Assembly (NCBI RefSeq): GCF_020982545.1
Contig: NZ_JAJKLK010000022.1
Span: 310,001-374,000 of the forward strand
From: Streptomyces sp. MNU76
GTDB lineage: Bacteria > Actinomycetota > Actinomycetes > Streptomycetales > Streptomycetaceae
Reading direction: 5' to 3'
DNA length: 64,000 nucleotides
In this document: positions 17,327 to 26,636 of the stretch, piece after piece
Numbering within the stretch: the first letter of the stretch is position 1
How the letters are laid out: each line of letters opens with the position of its first letter
Made by a program: the position numbers and the translations under genes
The notes under the pieces: generated by a model
Seen by the model: the letters and a program-made list of their open reading frames with translations, nothing else
The model's database searches: none
Told to the model about the DNA's origin: nothing

Positions 17327-19888
17327 ATGAGCTCTGCACGCGTATCCCGGCACGCCCGCATGCGCCTGATGGCGGCGTTGGCGACCGTCTGCGCCCTGTC
17401 GGCGGCCCCACTCGCTCCCCAGGCCGTCGCCGCCGACCCGCCGCCGTACACCGAGCCCCACAGACCCCAGTTCCACTTCACCCCGGAGAAGAACTGGATG
17501 AACGACCCCAACGGGTTGGTCTACTACAAGGGCGAGTACCACCTCTTCTACCAGTACAACCCGAACGGCAACTCCTGGGGCGACATGTCCTGGGGGCACG
17601 CGGTGAGCCGGGACCTCGTGCACTGGAAGGAGCTGCCGCTCGCCCTGTCGCACGACGACGAGGAGATGGTCTTCTCCGGCAGCGCGGTCGTCGACCGGGA
17701 CAACACCACCGGCTTCGGCACCAAGAAGAACCCGCCCATGGTCGCGATCTACACCAGCGCCTACAAGAACGGCGGCAAGCAGGCCCAGTCCCTCGCCTAC
17801 AGCACCGACCGCGGCCGCACCTGGACCAAGTACCAGGGCAATCCCGTCATCGACATCGGTTCCAGGAACTTCCGCGACCCGAAGGTCCAGTGGTACGCGC
17901 CGACCAAGAGCTGGCTCATGACGGTCTCGCTGTCCGAAGAGCACAAGGTGCAGTTCTACTCGTCGAAGAACCTCAAGGACTGGAGCCTGCTCAGCGAGTT
18001 CGGGCCGACCGGCGCGGCGGGCGGCGTGTGGGAGTGCCCCGACCTGTTCCCCCTCGCGGTGGACGGCGACCCGAACAACATCAAGTGGGTCCTGGTCGTG
18101 AACCTCAACCCCGGCGGCATCGCGGGCGGTTCGGGCTCGCAGTACTTCATCGGCGACTTCGACGGCGAGAAGTTCACCGCCGAGGACAAGGGCACCTACA
18201 CCCCGCCCACGGGCACGGTGGTGCAGGACTTCGAGGGCACCGACTTCGGTGCGTGGACCACCACCGGCAACGCGTTCGGCCAGGCGCCGGCAGCCGGGGC
18301 GGTGAACGGGCAGCAGCCGGTCACCGGCTTCGACGGCACGGGCCTCGCCAACAGTTTCCACGGCGGAGACGGCGCCACCGGCACCCTCACCTCGCCCTCC
18401 TTCACCGTCGACAGCCCCTACCTGAACTTCAAGATCGGTGGAGGCCGGCATCCGCACAAGGACGGAACGGTCCTGGAGCAGACACCGCCCGACGGCACGG
18501 TCCTCGCCGACTTCGAGGGCGGCACCTACGGCGACTGGACGGCGACCGGGGACGCCTTCGGCACCGCACCGGCCGTCGGCACCCTCCCCGGGCAGCACCA
18601 GGTCTCCGGCTTCCTGGGCGGCGGGCTGGTCAACACGTTCCTGAACGGGGACTCCACCACCGGCACCCTCACCTCGCCCGAGTTCACCCTCGACAAGATG
18701 TACGTCAACTTCCTCATCGGCGGCGGCAACCACCCGGCCGGCTCGGCCAACCCCACCGCCGTCGAGCTCCTCGTGGACGGCCAGGTCGTCCGCAGCGCCA
18801 CCGGAAAGGACGCCGAAGCACTCAACTGGGCCTCCTGGGACGTCGGCGACCTCGCAGGCAAGAAGGCGCGGATCAGGATCGTCGACGACAACACCGGCGG
18901 CTGGGGCCACCTCAACGTCGACCACATCGTGCTCTCCGACTCCGTGGCGCCGCGCGTCTCCGCCGAGACGTCCGTCAACCTGATCGTCGACGGCGAGGTC
19001 GTCCGCAGCGCCTCCGGCGCCGACAGCGAGACCCTCGACTGGGCCTCCTTCGACCTGCGTCCCTATGCCGGCAAGCAGGCACGCATCCAGGTCGTCGACA
19101 TGAACACCGGCGGCTGGGGCCACATCCTGGCCGACCGGTTCACCGCCGCGGACCAGCCGGCCAAGTCGATTCTGCAGCGGGCCGACTGGACCGACCACGG
19201 CCAGGACTACTACGCGGCCGTGTCCTGGGAGGACGCGCCGGGCGGCAAGCGCTACATGATCGGCTGGATGGACAACTGGGACTACGCCGGCTCCGTCCCC
19301 ACCACCCCCTGGCGCGGCGCACAGAGCATCCCCCGGGAGATGGCCCTGCGCACGATCGACGGCAGGATCCGACTGACCAGCAAGCCGGTGGGCACCCTGG
19401 AGTCCCTGCGGGACAGGCGCCTGGTGGCGGCGTCCGGTGTCACCGTCAAGAACACCTCCAGGCCCCTGCTCGGTCGCACGGCCGACGGCCAGGCACTCGA
19501 CATCGAGGCGACCTTCTCCCTCAAGGACGCCGACCGCTTCGGTCTGAAGGTCCGCACGGGCGCGAGCGGCGAGGAAACCGTCATCGGGTACGACGCCACG
19601 ACCCAGGAGCTGTACGTCGACCGCTCCCGATCCGGCGCCGTCGACTTCCACGACCTGTTCTCCACGGGCGTGCGGACCGCGCCCCTGAAGCCCAAGAACG
19701 GCAAGGTCAAGCTGCGCGTCCTGGTCGACCGGTCCTCCGTCGAGGTCTTCGGCGGCAGCGGCGAGGCCGTGATCACCGACCAGATCCTCCCCGACCCGTC
19801 CAGCACGGGCGTCGAGTTCTTCGCCGAGGGCGGCGCCGCCACCCTCGACCAGGTGCGGGCGTGGCGGCTGAGGTCCATCTGGAGGTGA
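17327..19888 (+). CDS. Secreted GH32 fructan hydrolase (levanase/inulinase-like) with nested inserted modules
   Basis: ATG 17327 follows AAGGAG by 5 bases; 853 residues. Residues 1-36 are a Sec signal peptide ending AVAA. The GH32 five-bladed propeller shows the nucleophile Asp60 in NWMNDPNG, Asp184 in NFRDPKV and the acid/base Glu236 in VWECPDLF. At about residue 291 the propeller is interrupted by about 320 residues and resumes at SILQRADWTDHGQDYY (about 614), followed by the C-terminal beta-sandwich (VDRSSVEVFGG). The insert holds two copies of a DFEG...W beta-sandwich: the first half of copy A (297-375), all of copy B (390-540), then the second half of copy A (550-607). The enzyme should hydrolyse levan or inulin outside the cell. 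It is likely controlled by the palindrome upstream. Confidence 0.9.
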   Translation: MSSARVSRHARMRLMAALATVCALSAAPLAPQAVAADPPPYTEPHRPQFHFTPEKNWMNDPNGLVYYKGEYHLFYQYNPNGNSWGDMSWGHAVSRDLVHWKELPLALSHDDEEMVFSGSAVVDRDNTTGFGTKKNPPMVAIYTSAYKNGGKQAQSLAYSTDRGRTWTKYQGNPVIDIGSRNFRDPKVQWYAPTKSWLMTVSLSEEHKVQFYSSKNLKDWSLLSEFGPTGAAGGVWECPDLFPLAVDGDPNNIKWVLVVNLNPGGIAGGSGSQYFIGDFDGEKFTAEDKGTYTPPTGTVVQDFEGTDFGAWTTTGNAFGQAPAAGAVNGQQPVTGFDGTGLANSFHGGDGATGTLTSPSFTVDSPYLNFKIGGGRHPHKDGTVLEQTPPDGTVLADFEGGTYGDWTATGDAFGTAPAVGTLPGQHQVSGFLGGGLVNTFLNGDSTTGTLTSPEFTLDKMYVNFLIGGGNHPAGSANPTAVELLVDGQVVRSATGKDAEALNWASWDVGDLAGKKARIRIVDDNTGGWGHLNVDHIVLSDSVAPRVSAETSVNLIVDGEVVRSASGADSETLDWASFDLRPYAGKQARIQVVDMNTGGWGHILADRFTAADQPAKSILQRADWTDHGQDYYAAVSWEDAPGGKRYMIGWMDNWDYAGSVPTTPWRGAQSIPREMALRTIDGRIRLTSKPVGTLESLRDRRLVAASGVTVKNTSRPLLGRTADGQALDIEATFSLKDADRFGLKVRTGASGEETVIGYDATTQELYVDRSRSGAVDFHDLFSTGVRTAPLKPKNGKVKLRVLVDRSSVEVFGGSGEAVITDQILPDPSSTGVEFFAEGGAATLDQVRAWRLRSIWR

Positions 19889-20143
19889 CGGGCGCGAGTT
19901 CACCGCAACGACCGCCGGGCGAACCGATCAGACGGGGATCCAGTCGGCCACTGGGGCGGGAACGAAGCACCAGGCCGGTCAGGTGAGGGGAGGGCCGGTC
20001 AAGGCGGTGATCAGTTGGTGGGCTCGGGTTCCTTCGAGCAGGAGGGACTCGGTCAGGGGCCGGTGCCCGGGTCCGGGGCCGGTGCGGAGCCGTCCCTGGA
20101 GGTGGTCGGGGCCGGTGCGGTCGCGGTGGGGGCGTGGTCGGCG

Positions 20144-21142
20144 TCAGGTAGTGGCCGAGGGGGTGGGGGTCCGGGAGCAGGGGACGCTGTTGTCGGTGAG
20201 AGCCCTGTGGACCGTCGTGTAGTCCAGGCCCAGCCGGGTCAGGCGGTCGCCGCCCGTGTAGCGAAGGTCGGGCGTGGGGGCGTGCTCGCCCGCGAGGTGC
20301 GGGTGGCGGAGGGCGACCTCGTGTGTGGCCAGGATCGCCAGGAGGACGTGTTCCGTGCCGACCGTGTCGGCGCCCAGCCGGTGTGCTTGCTCGTAGGTCT
20401 CCAGGCCGACCCAACGGGCGGGGCACGACGCCCAGTTGATCCCGGAGCGCTTGACCAGCCACCGCTTCCAGAAGGGCAGACGGCGGTAGTGGTCACGGCC
20501 GAGGAGCCGGTCGCGGGTGGCGTGCAGGAGGGGGGTCAGGGTGTCCGTCGCCTCGACGGCCGTGCCGTCGAGGCGGGCCCGTACGGCCTGTGAAGTGATA
20601 CCGCAGGCGCCCAGCAGCTCCACCGCGCGATTCTCCTCGGCCAGCAGGGCCCGCAGCAGATGCGACGCGCCGAACTTCGCCGCGCCCTCCCGCTCGGCGT
20701 GGGCCATCGCCGCCGTCAGGGCCCTGGCCGCGGCGCCCGTGAGCCGATCGCTCCGGTTGCTGCTCTCGCCCAGCACCTCCCGCGCGCCGACGGTCGCCTC
20801 CGCGTCGTCGGAGGTCAGCCACCCGGCGTTCCGGTCCGTCCGCACGGCATCCCGATCCATTCGCTGCCGTAACACCGCCAGCAGGGCCGTCTTCGTCGCC
20901 CCCTCGCTCGCGAGTGCCTCGCGCGCGGCTCCCTTGGACGTGGTGATGCCGGCGAGCAGGTGCTCGGTGCCGAGAGGGTCCCTGGCGCCCGCCTGGGCAC
21001 CTCGGGCCGCCCCCAGGATGCCCACGGTGTTCCAGTCGGGCTCCCTCATCGCCGCCGCCGTGCCGCCGGTCGCTTCCGTGTCTCCGGCCGCTCCCGTGCC
21101 GCCGGTCGCTTCCATCCCGCCGTCCCTCTTCTCTCTGGTCAT
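20144..21142 (-). CDS. Stand-alone Clp N-terminal (ClpR) domain protein
   Basis: ATG 21142 (TREKRDGGMEATGG) is taken as start; ATG 21115 and a later ATG before REPDWNTVG are alternatives. About 332 residues. After a Gly/Thr/Ala-rich leader, three Clp-N-like helical repeats appear: DPLGTEHLLAGITTSKG, then KFGASHLLRALLAEENRAVE, then LGADTVGTEHVLLAILATHE. In ClpA/C these repeats recognise substrates and adaptors. No AAA+ ATPase domain follows, so this protein may act as an adaptor or decoy for a Clp machine, but nothing proves it. The C-terminus (VPCSRTPTPSATT) is not conserved-looking. Confidence 0.75.
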   Translation of the reverse strand: MTREKRDGGMEATGGTGAAGDTEATGGTAAAMREPDWNTVGILGAARGAQAGARDPLGTEHLLAGITTSKGAAREALASEGATKTALLAVLRQRMDRDAVRTDRNAGWLTSDDAEATVGAREVLGESSNRSDRLTGAAARALTAAMAHAEREGAAKFGASHLLRALLAEENRAVELLGACGITSQAVRARLDGTAVEATDTLTPLLHATRDRLLGRDHYRRLPFWKRWLVKRSGINWASCPARWVGLETYEQAHRLGADTVGTEHVLLAILATHEVALRHPHLAGEHAPTPDLRYTGGDRLTRLGLDYTTVHRALTDNSVPCSRTPTPSATT

Positions 21143-21399
21143 GGGGCCAGCCTCGCCGAGCGGGGGTGCCGGCCGCATCGACCGCGAGAGGGACCTCGGC
21201 GGGCCTCGGCATGCCTCTCTGGTTGCATGCGACGCGGCCGGAGGTGGACCTCTGGCGGCTGGGGCGACCCGGCCTGCACCCCGCAGTCATAATCCAGCCA
21301 CCCCCTTTCCAAAAGTGGGGGACGGGCACACTGGAAGGCAGTGCGTACAGTGCGTGCAGCACGCGCGGTGCGTCGTTGGGCACCCCCGGGAAGGATCAG

Positions 21400-21693
21400 A
21401 TGTTCATCATCTTCGGCACCAAGGGATACCTGTACCAGCTCGCGATACTGACGCTGGTGTGCGGACAGTGCGGCAACCCCGCCGCGCACACGCTCAGGAA
21501 GCGGGTCACGAAGTTCACGCTGTTCTTCGTGCCGCTCATCCCGATCTCGACGAAGTACCAGACGCAGTGCACGTTCTGCGGCGCCGAGCAGAAGGTCAGC
21601 GCCGAGCAGGCAGAGCGGCTCCAGGAGCAGAGCGCCGGCGCACACGGCGGCCAGTCGTACGGCCAGCCGCAGCAGCAGCCGTACCAGTCCTGA
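21400..21693 (+). CDS. Small zinc-ribbon protein
   Basis: ATG 21400 follows GAAGGA; 97 residues. Two CxxC pairs (VCGQCGNPAAHTLRK and CTFCGAEQKVS) form a zinc ribbon around a hydrophobic stretch (FTLFFVPLIPIS) that may bring it to the membrane. The tail is Gln/Gly/Tyr-rich (QSYGQPQQQPYQS). Small zinc-ribbon proteins of this kind are common in Streptomyces and have no assigned role. Confidence 0.8.
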   Translation: MFIIFGTKGYLYQLAILTLVCGQCGNPAAHTLRKRVTKFTLFFVPLIPISTKYQTQCTFCGAEQKVSAEQAERLQEQSAGAHGGQSYGQPQQQPYQS

Positions 21694-21806
21694 GAACGGG
21701 CGGGAGGGCATCGACCCGTAGGAACCCGTAGGAACCCGGCGTGTACGGCAGCGCCGTGCCTTCCGGTGGCCCGCCCTTCCCGCCCTCGGCGCGGGATACT
21801 GGCCCC

Positions 21807-22866
21807 ATGCGGTTGCGAGGCCGGGGCTGTGTCGTCGCCGGGCTGGTGTCGGTACTGGTGGCTCTGCCCGGCTGCGCGGGTGGGGACCGCGAGGGCGGCC
21901 CGCCTCCCACGGCACCGTCGCAGCCATCGCAGACGTCAGAGGCGTCGCAGCCATCAGAGTCGTCGGAGGCAGCGGAGGCATCCCCACCCCGCCCCCGTGA
22001 ACCCGGTCTCGATCCCTGGTCTGATCGCCCGCCCGCACACCGGCTCCGACCTGCGTCTGGGCGCCGTACTGGCCCGTACCGCCGCGTACACCAGTCACGC
22101 GGTGACGTACGAGGCCGACGGTCTGACCATCTCGGGGATCATGAACATCCCCGAGGGCGAGGGCCCCTTCCCGGCGCTGGTGCTGGCGCACGGGTACATC
22201 GACCCCGCCGTATACACCACCGGGCGCGGGCTGGCCCGGGAACAGGATCTGCTGGCCCGCGAGGGCTACGTCGTCCTGCACACCGACTACCGCAACCACG
22301 CGGGCTCCGACGACGACCCCGACAACGACGTGAACCTCCGCCTCGGCTACACCGAGGACGTGATCGGCGCGGCCCTGGCACTGCGCGACTCCGGACGTCC
22401 GGAGATCGACGGTGACCGGATCGGTCTGCTGGGGCGGTCGATGGGAGGCGGAGTCGTCTACAACACGCTGGTGGTCGCCCCGGGTCTGTTCGACGCGGCC
22501 GTGGTCTTCGCCCCGGTGAGCTCCCGGCCCGCCGAGAACATCGACCATTTCCAGCGCCCCGGCGGCGACCCGATCGTCGCGGAGATCGAGGCCGCGCACG
22601 GCACCCCGGCGTCGAACCCCGTCTTCTGGCGAGAGGTCTCGCCCCTCACGTACGTCGACCGCGTCACCGAGCCGCTCCTCATCCACCACGGCACGGCCGA
22701 CGACACCTGCCCGCTCGCCTGGTCGGAGCGGACCACGACGGAGTTCGAGGCGGCCGGCAAGGACGTACGCCTGATCAAGTACCCCGGCGAGGGACACACG
22801 TTCGGCCCGCAGTGGCCCACGTCCATGCACCGCACCGTGTCCTTCTTCGCCACCCACCTTCGCTGA
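21807..22866 (+). pseudogene. Lipoprotein alpha/beta-hydrolase (S9-like) with a frameshift
   Basis: ATG 21807 begins a lipoprotein signal (RGRGCVVAGLVSVLVALPGC, lipobox LPGC) and a Ser/Glu/Pro-rich linker. At the C-run near 21990-22000 reading must shift to the frame that ends at 22866, which holds the hydrolase: GIMNIPEGEGPFPALVLAHG, nucleophile elbow GLLGRSMGGGV, acid HHGTADDTCPL and His in PGEGHTFGPQW. This is the prolyl-oligopeptidase-like alpha/beta-hydrolase fold, anchored outside the membrane. The break near CCCCACCCCGCCCCC is a likely indel, real or from sequencing. If corrected, the product is about 352 residues. Confidence 0.75.
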
Positions 22867-23172
22867 CCACGGCGATGTCACAGCCGGACCGGTCCGTGCC
22901 GGGCCCCGGTGGTAGGCCTCGTGCCGGGGCGCCGGGGCCTTGTTCGCGGGGGTCCGGCGGGCCACTGACCTCCCAAAGAACCGGGGAAAGAACTACCCGC
23001 CCACCCACCCTCCCTGGCCGCGAGGGCCACGTCACCCGTCCGGGTGACCGGCTTGCAGGCGCGGGATGCGGACGGTTACGTTCGCCGCGACAACCACACA
23101 AAGACATCGGCCCCCGGCCGGGACTGCAATCCCGAACGAGGGCCTGACCAACCAGGAAGTACCGCCTTCCCG
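22867..23172. other. Intergenic region
   Basis: About 306 bases without a gene. GC-rich partial inverted repeats (CCGGGCCCCGG, GCCGGGGCGCCGGGGC) after the hydrolase may terminate its transcript. No clear operator was found before the HTH gene. Confidence 0.3.
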
Positions 23173-24123
23173 ATGGCTGATTCGCAGTCTAACGCGCGCC
23201 TGCGCGCCGACGCCGGAGTACCCACCTCCGGTGTGATCCACGTACGCACCCGGCTGACGGCCGACTTCACGGTGATCTCCAACGCCCTCGCACAGCGGCG
23301 CGGCAGCGCGGTCACGATCGGCGTCGCGACCTACATCTCCTCGCTCCCCACCGGCACCCCCGTGAGCATCACCGCCCTGTGCGCCCACTTCGACGAGGGC
23401 GAGATCCTCATCTCGCGAGCACTCAGGGAACTGGAAGAGGCCGGATACCTGGAACGCCGCCGCGAGCGAACGCCCACCGGGCAGGTCCGCACCCGGACGT
23501 ACTTCTACGACGTACCCGGCGGCGAACCAGACCCGGACCCGGACCCGAGCGGGCCTCCCACTCCCCCCAAGCCTCATCGCCCCCGCAAGCAGCCCGCCGC
23601 GGCCACGCCCGCACCCGCGGCCGGGGCCGTGCGGGACACAGTGGAGACGCCCGTACAGGCGGAGGAGAAGACGGACCAGGCAGCGGAGCCGGCAACACAG
23701 ACCGAGACCGAGTCCAAGCCAGAGGCACCGGCCTCACTCACCGACGCCGACCCCCGAGCCATCGCTCTGCTCGCCGGCCTCCGCCGGGTCGACCCCCGCC
23801 TCATTCTGTCCGAACGGGAAGCCGCCCGCCTCGCCCCGGCCGTCACCCGCTGGCTCACGACAGGCCTGCTGCCCATCCAGATCACCGACCACCTCACCGC
23901 ACGACTCCCGGCAGACCTCCTCGTCCGCCCGGTCGGCATCCTCGCCTACCGCCTCAAGGAGACACCCCTGACCGCACCGGCGACCAAAACCCCCCAGAGC
24001 CCAGAACACCCAGTGATCCTGGAAATGCGGAACTGCGACGGCTGCGACCGAGGCTTCCGCTCGGCGGGACAGACGCGGTGCCGCGACTGCAGGTCCGAGG
24101 ACCGTCTTCCCGCGGTCGGTTGA
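23173..24123 (+). CDS. Helix-turn-helix protein with C-terminal zinc-finger-like motif
   Basis: ATG 23173; 316 residues. Residues about 20-105 form a replication/MarR-like winged helix (FTVISNALAQRRGSAVTIGV, GEILISRALRELEEAGYLER, RRERTPTGQVRTRTYFYDV). A long Pro/Glu/Ala-rich linker follows, then a helical domain (LSEREAARLAPAVTRWLTTG, DHLTARLPADLL) and a terminal MRNCDGCDRGF...RCRDCRSED with two CxxC pairs. Streptomyces carry many such helix-turn-helix proteins of unknown role. It precedes the toxin-antitoxin pair by 84 bases. Confidence 0.75.
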   Translation: MADSQSNARLRADAGVPTSGVIHVRTRLTADFTVISNALAQRRGSAVTIGVATYISSLPTGTPVSITALCAHFDEGEILISRALRELEEAGYLERRRERTPTGQVRTRTYFYDVPGGEPDPDPDPSGPPTPPKPHRPRKQPAAATPAPAAGAVRDTVETPVQAEEKTDQAAEPATQTETESKPEAPASLTDADPRAIALLAGLRRVDPRLILSEREAARLAPAVTRWLTTGLLPIQITDHLTARLPADLLVRPVGILAYRLKETPLTAPATKTPQSPEHPVILEMRNCDGCDRGFRSAGQTRCRDCRSEDRLPAVG

Positions 24124-24207
24124 CCAGTGGCCGGGTGTGCGGTCCACCCTCGGGTGGGAATCTTGGTGTGCGACGATGCGAGACCCGGCATCAGGAGGAG
24201 GTGGGAC

Positions 24208-24864
24208 ATGGTCGACAGGTTCCAGGACGGACTTCTGACGCCCACGGAAACAGCCTCCTACCTTGAGATTCCGCAGTCGACTCTCACTTCGTGGCTGAAG
24301 GGCCGAGCCGCCGGGGCTCCGCTGGTCCACCAGGTGGAGCCGGTGCGGAAGGGGCAGCCCTGTGTGCCGTTCATCGCGGTGGCCGAGGCGCACGTCCTGC
24401 GTTCCCTGCGCTCCCTGGGGCTCCGTATGAGCGAGATCAGGGAGGCGGCCGCCGCTGTCCGGGACGCCTTCGACACCCCGTACGGACTCGTGTCCCAGCG
24501 GATCGCGACGGACGGCGTGGACATCTTCGTCGAGCACGGTTGGGGCGATCTCCGCAGAGCCCGCGACGGCCAGGTCCCCATCCACGAAGTCGTCTCCGAC
24601 TATCTCCGCTACCTCACCTGGGAGCCGGGCGACGACTTCCCCTCCAGCCTGCGGCTGCGGCAGTACCCGGCCTCCGTCCCCGTCGTGATCGACCCCAGGT
24701 TCGGCCACGGCCGCCCCGTGGTGGCGGCCAACCGTGTCGCGGTCCAGGCCATCACCGATCTGTGGGAGGCCGGAGAGAGCGTCGAAGACATCGCGTACGA
24801 CTACGACATGACGCCTGAGCAGGTGGACGCGCTCTGCCGGGCAGTGGTGCACCTTGTCGCCTGA
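24208..24864 (+). CDS. VapB45-like antitoxin (HTH plus DUF433)
   Basis: ATG 24208 follows AGGAGG; 218 residues. The N-terminal part is a MerR-like HTH (LTPTETASYLEIPQSTLTSW, RSLRSLGLRMSEIREAA). The C-terminal part is a DUF433 antitoxin domain (VVIDPRFGHGRPVVAANRVA, DLWEAGESVEDIAYDYDMTP). This is the plan of Mycobacterium tuberculosis Rv2018 (VapB45). It should neutralise the downstream PIN-like toxin and repress its own promoter through the HTH. It overlaps the toxin gene by 11 bases. Confidence 0.8.
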   Translation: MVDRFQDGLLTPTETASYLEIPQSTLTSWLKGRAAGAPLVHQVEPVRKGQPCVPFIAVAEAHVLRSLRSLGLRMSEIREAAAAVRDAFDTPYGLVSQRIATDGVDIFVEHGWGDLRRARDGQVPIHEVVSDYLRYLTWEPGDDFPSSLRLRQYPASVPVVIDPRFGHGRPVVAANRVAVQAITDLWEAGESVEDIAYDYDMTPEQVDALCRAVVHLVA

Positions 24865-25240
24865 GTTCTTCCTGGACCGGAACCTCGGGCGCCGTGTGGC
24901 CGAGGGGCTGAGGGCCTGCGGGTGGACGGTTCACCGGATCGGAGACGTCTTCCCTGACGACGGGCAGGACGTCCCCGACGAGGAGTGGATCACTCACGGT
25001 CTCGACCGGTCCTGGGTTCCGCTGTCGAAGGACGGGCGGATCAAGACCCGGGACCTTGAGATCCGGCCTGTCCTGGACCGGGAGGCGGTGCTCTTCTACC
25101 TGGACAACCAACAGCTTCGCAGCGCCGAGATGGTCGAGCGGCTCACCGCCCGCCGTGACGCGATCCACCGGGCCGTCGAGAAAGGTGGTCCGGCGGCGTA
25201 CGCGGTGCGGTGCGACCGCCTTGAGCGCACCTGGCCGTGA
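24854..25240 (+). CDS. VapC45-like PIN-domain toxin
   Basis: Start taken as TTG 24854 (SPEFFLDRNLGRRVAEGLR), inside the end of the antitoxin; no ATG or GTG fits, so translation probably depends on coupling. 128 residues. Acidic PIN-like residues are visible in FFLDRNLGRR, DDGQDVPDEEWI and VPLSKDGRIKTRD. It resembles Rv2019 (VapC45), an RNase-type toxin of a type II pair. With the antitoxin directly upstream the assignment is good; activity is inferred. Confidence 0.8.
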   Translation: MSPEFFLDRNLGRRVAEGLRACGWTVHRIGDVFPDDGQDVPDEEWITHGLDRSWVPLSKDGRIKTRDLEIRPVLDREAVLFYLDNQQLRSAEMVERLTARRDAIHRAVEKGGPAAYAVRCDRLERTWP

Positions 25241-25300
25241 GGGGCGGCTGCCGGGGTCGCGGGATCGCCTGGGACTGCGGGGAGCGCCCGGGGCGCGGGA

Positions 25301-26490
25301 TCAGGACGCGTGTGCCCTTGACTCCAGCCCCGCTTGCTCGTTCCGTCCCGCTGCCCACAACCCCAGTGTCACCGCCACCGACGCCGACGCCATCGCTGTC
25401 ATCGCCGTGCCCGGTGACGTCAGTTGGGCCACTGCGCCTGCCAGGGCCGCGCTCAGGCCCTGCAGGGTGAGCATGCCGGAGGAGTGCAAGCCCAGGGCGT
25501 GGCCGGTGAGTTCGGGTGGGGTCAGGGTCAGGAGGTGGTGTTGCTGGACCAGGCTCGCGCCGAAGCCGACGGAGGCGACGGTGGCGCAGGCCGCCGCGAC
25601 CGGGGTCGGGGGTGGAGGGCGAAGAGGAGGTACGGGGTCGCCAGGAGCAGGAGGAGGGGGATGACCAAACGGTCGCGCACCCGGGGCGGGAGCAGGCGGC
25701 CGACCGTCACGTCGCCGATCAGCATGCCCAGCGCCGCGCAGGCGAAGAGGAGGCCCGCTCGGTCGGGGGCGTACGCCACGAACAGGGACTCGCAGCCGAC
25801 GACCAGGCCGTTGGGGATCCACAGGCCGAGGTAGAGGCGGCGGCGTGGGGCCGACGACCACAGGAGGGCGTTCGTGCGCCAGGTATCGGTCACGGACGGG
25901 CGGCCGGCGGCGCGCGGGGTGTGGTGTGTCAGGCCCAGGGCCGTACAGAGAGCCGCCGCCGCGTACAGGGCCGCCGCCACCAGCAGCGTGACCTCCGGGG
26001 ACAGCCACACCACCAGGGCGGCGCCGGTCGCGTACCCGGCGATCTGGGTGAGCCCGTGCAGCATGTTGAACACCGAACGACCGAGCAGATAACCGTCCTT
26101 CGGGAGGATCTCGTTCAGCAGGCCCCAGCGGACCCCGCCGCCCAGGGAGGCGACCAGGCCCTGCGCCGCGATCACCGCGAAGACCGTCCACAGGGGCAGG
26201 GCGGGGAGGGCCAGTGCCGCTGTGCTCGCCGCGAAGAGTACGGCCAGCCCCGCCAGCGTCGCTCTCGGCGGCAGACGGTCCGCCGCCGAGAGCAGGGTCG
26301 TCGCGCCGATCACCTGGACGAGGGACGGGCCGAACATGCTGAGGGCGGACAGGAGGGGGGATCCGGTCGCCGCGTAGACGGAGGTGCCGAGGGCCAGACC
26401 GCCGATCGTGGAAGCGGCGACCTGGAGGGCGGAGGAGACGAAGAGAGGGGTGAACTCCCTTGTGCGGAACAGGGCTTGGTAGCTGCGCAT
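25301..26490 (-). pseudogene. MFS transporter with a frameshift
   Basis: From ATG 26490 (RSYQALFRTREFTPLFVSSA) the frame encodes MFS membrane segments through LLLATPYLLFALHP. At about 25605-25620 the continuation lies in another frame: PVAAACATVASVGFGASLVQ, then GLHSSGMLTLQGLSAALAGA, ending at 25301. Joined, the protein is about 396 residues, normal for a 12-helix exporter. The shift falls in CCACCCCCGACCCCGG. It is divergent from the ArsR-like regulator, the usual layout of a repressor with its exporter. A (CCGGAG)n run lies in the intergenic region near 26552-26572. Confidence 0.75.
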
Positions 26491-26636
26491 GGACAGGACC
26501 CTCGGCCCGGCCCACGGTCCGCCGTAATGTTTCGCGCACACGCGAAAGCTCCGCCGGAGCCGGAGCCGGAGCCGGGAACGCAACGGAATGAAACAGGGCA
26601 GGACATGACGGGGCAGGACAGAACGGAGGTGTCCGC

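Noticed and set aside
17192..19903. Minus-strand open frame of about 900 codons under the levanase
   Set aside because: Antisense shadow; the + strand has a signal peptide, catalytic motifs and a good ribosome site.
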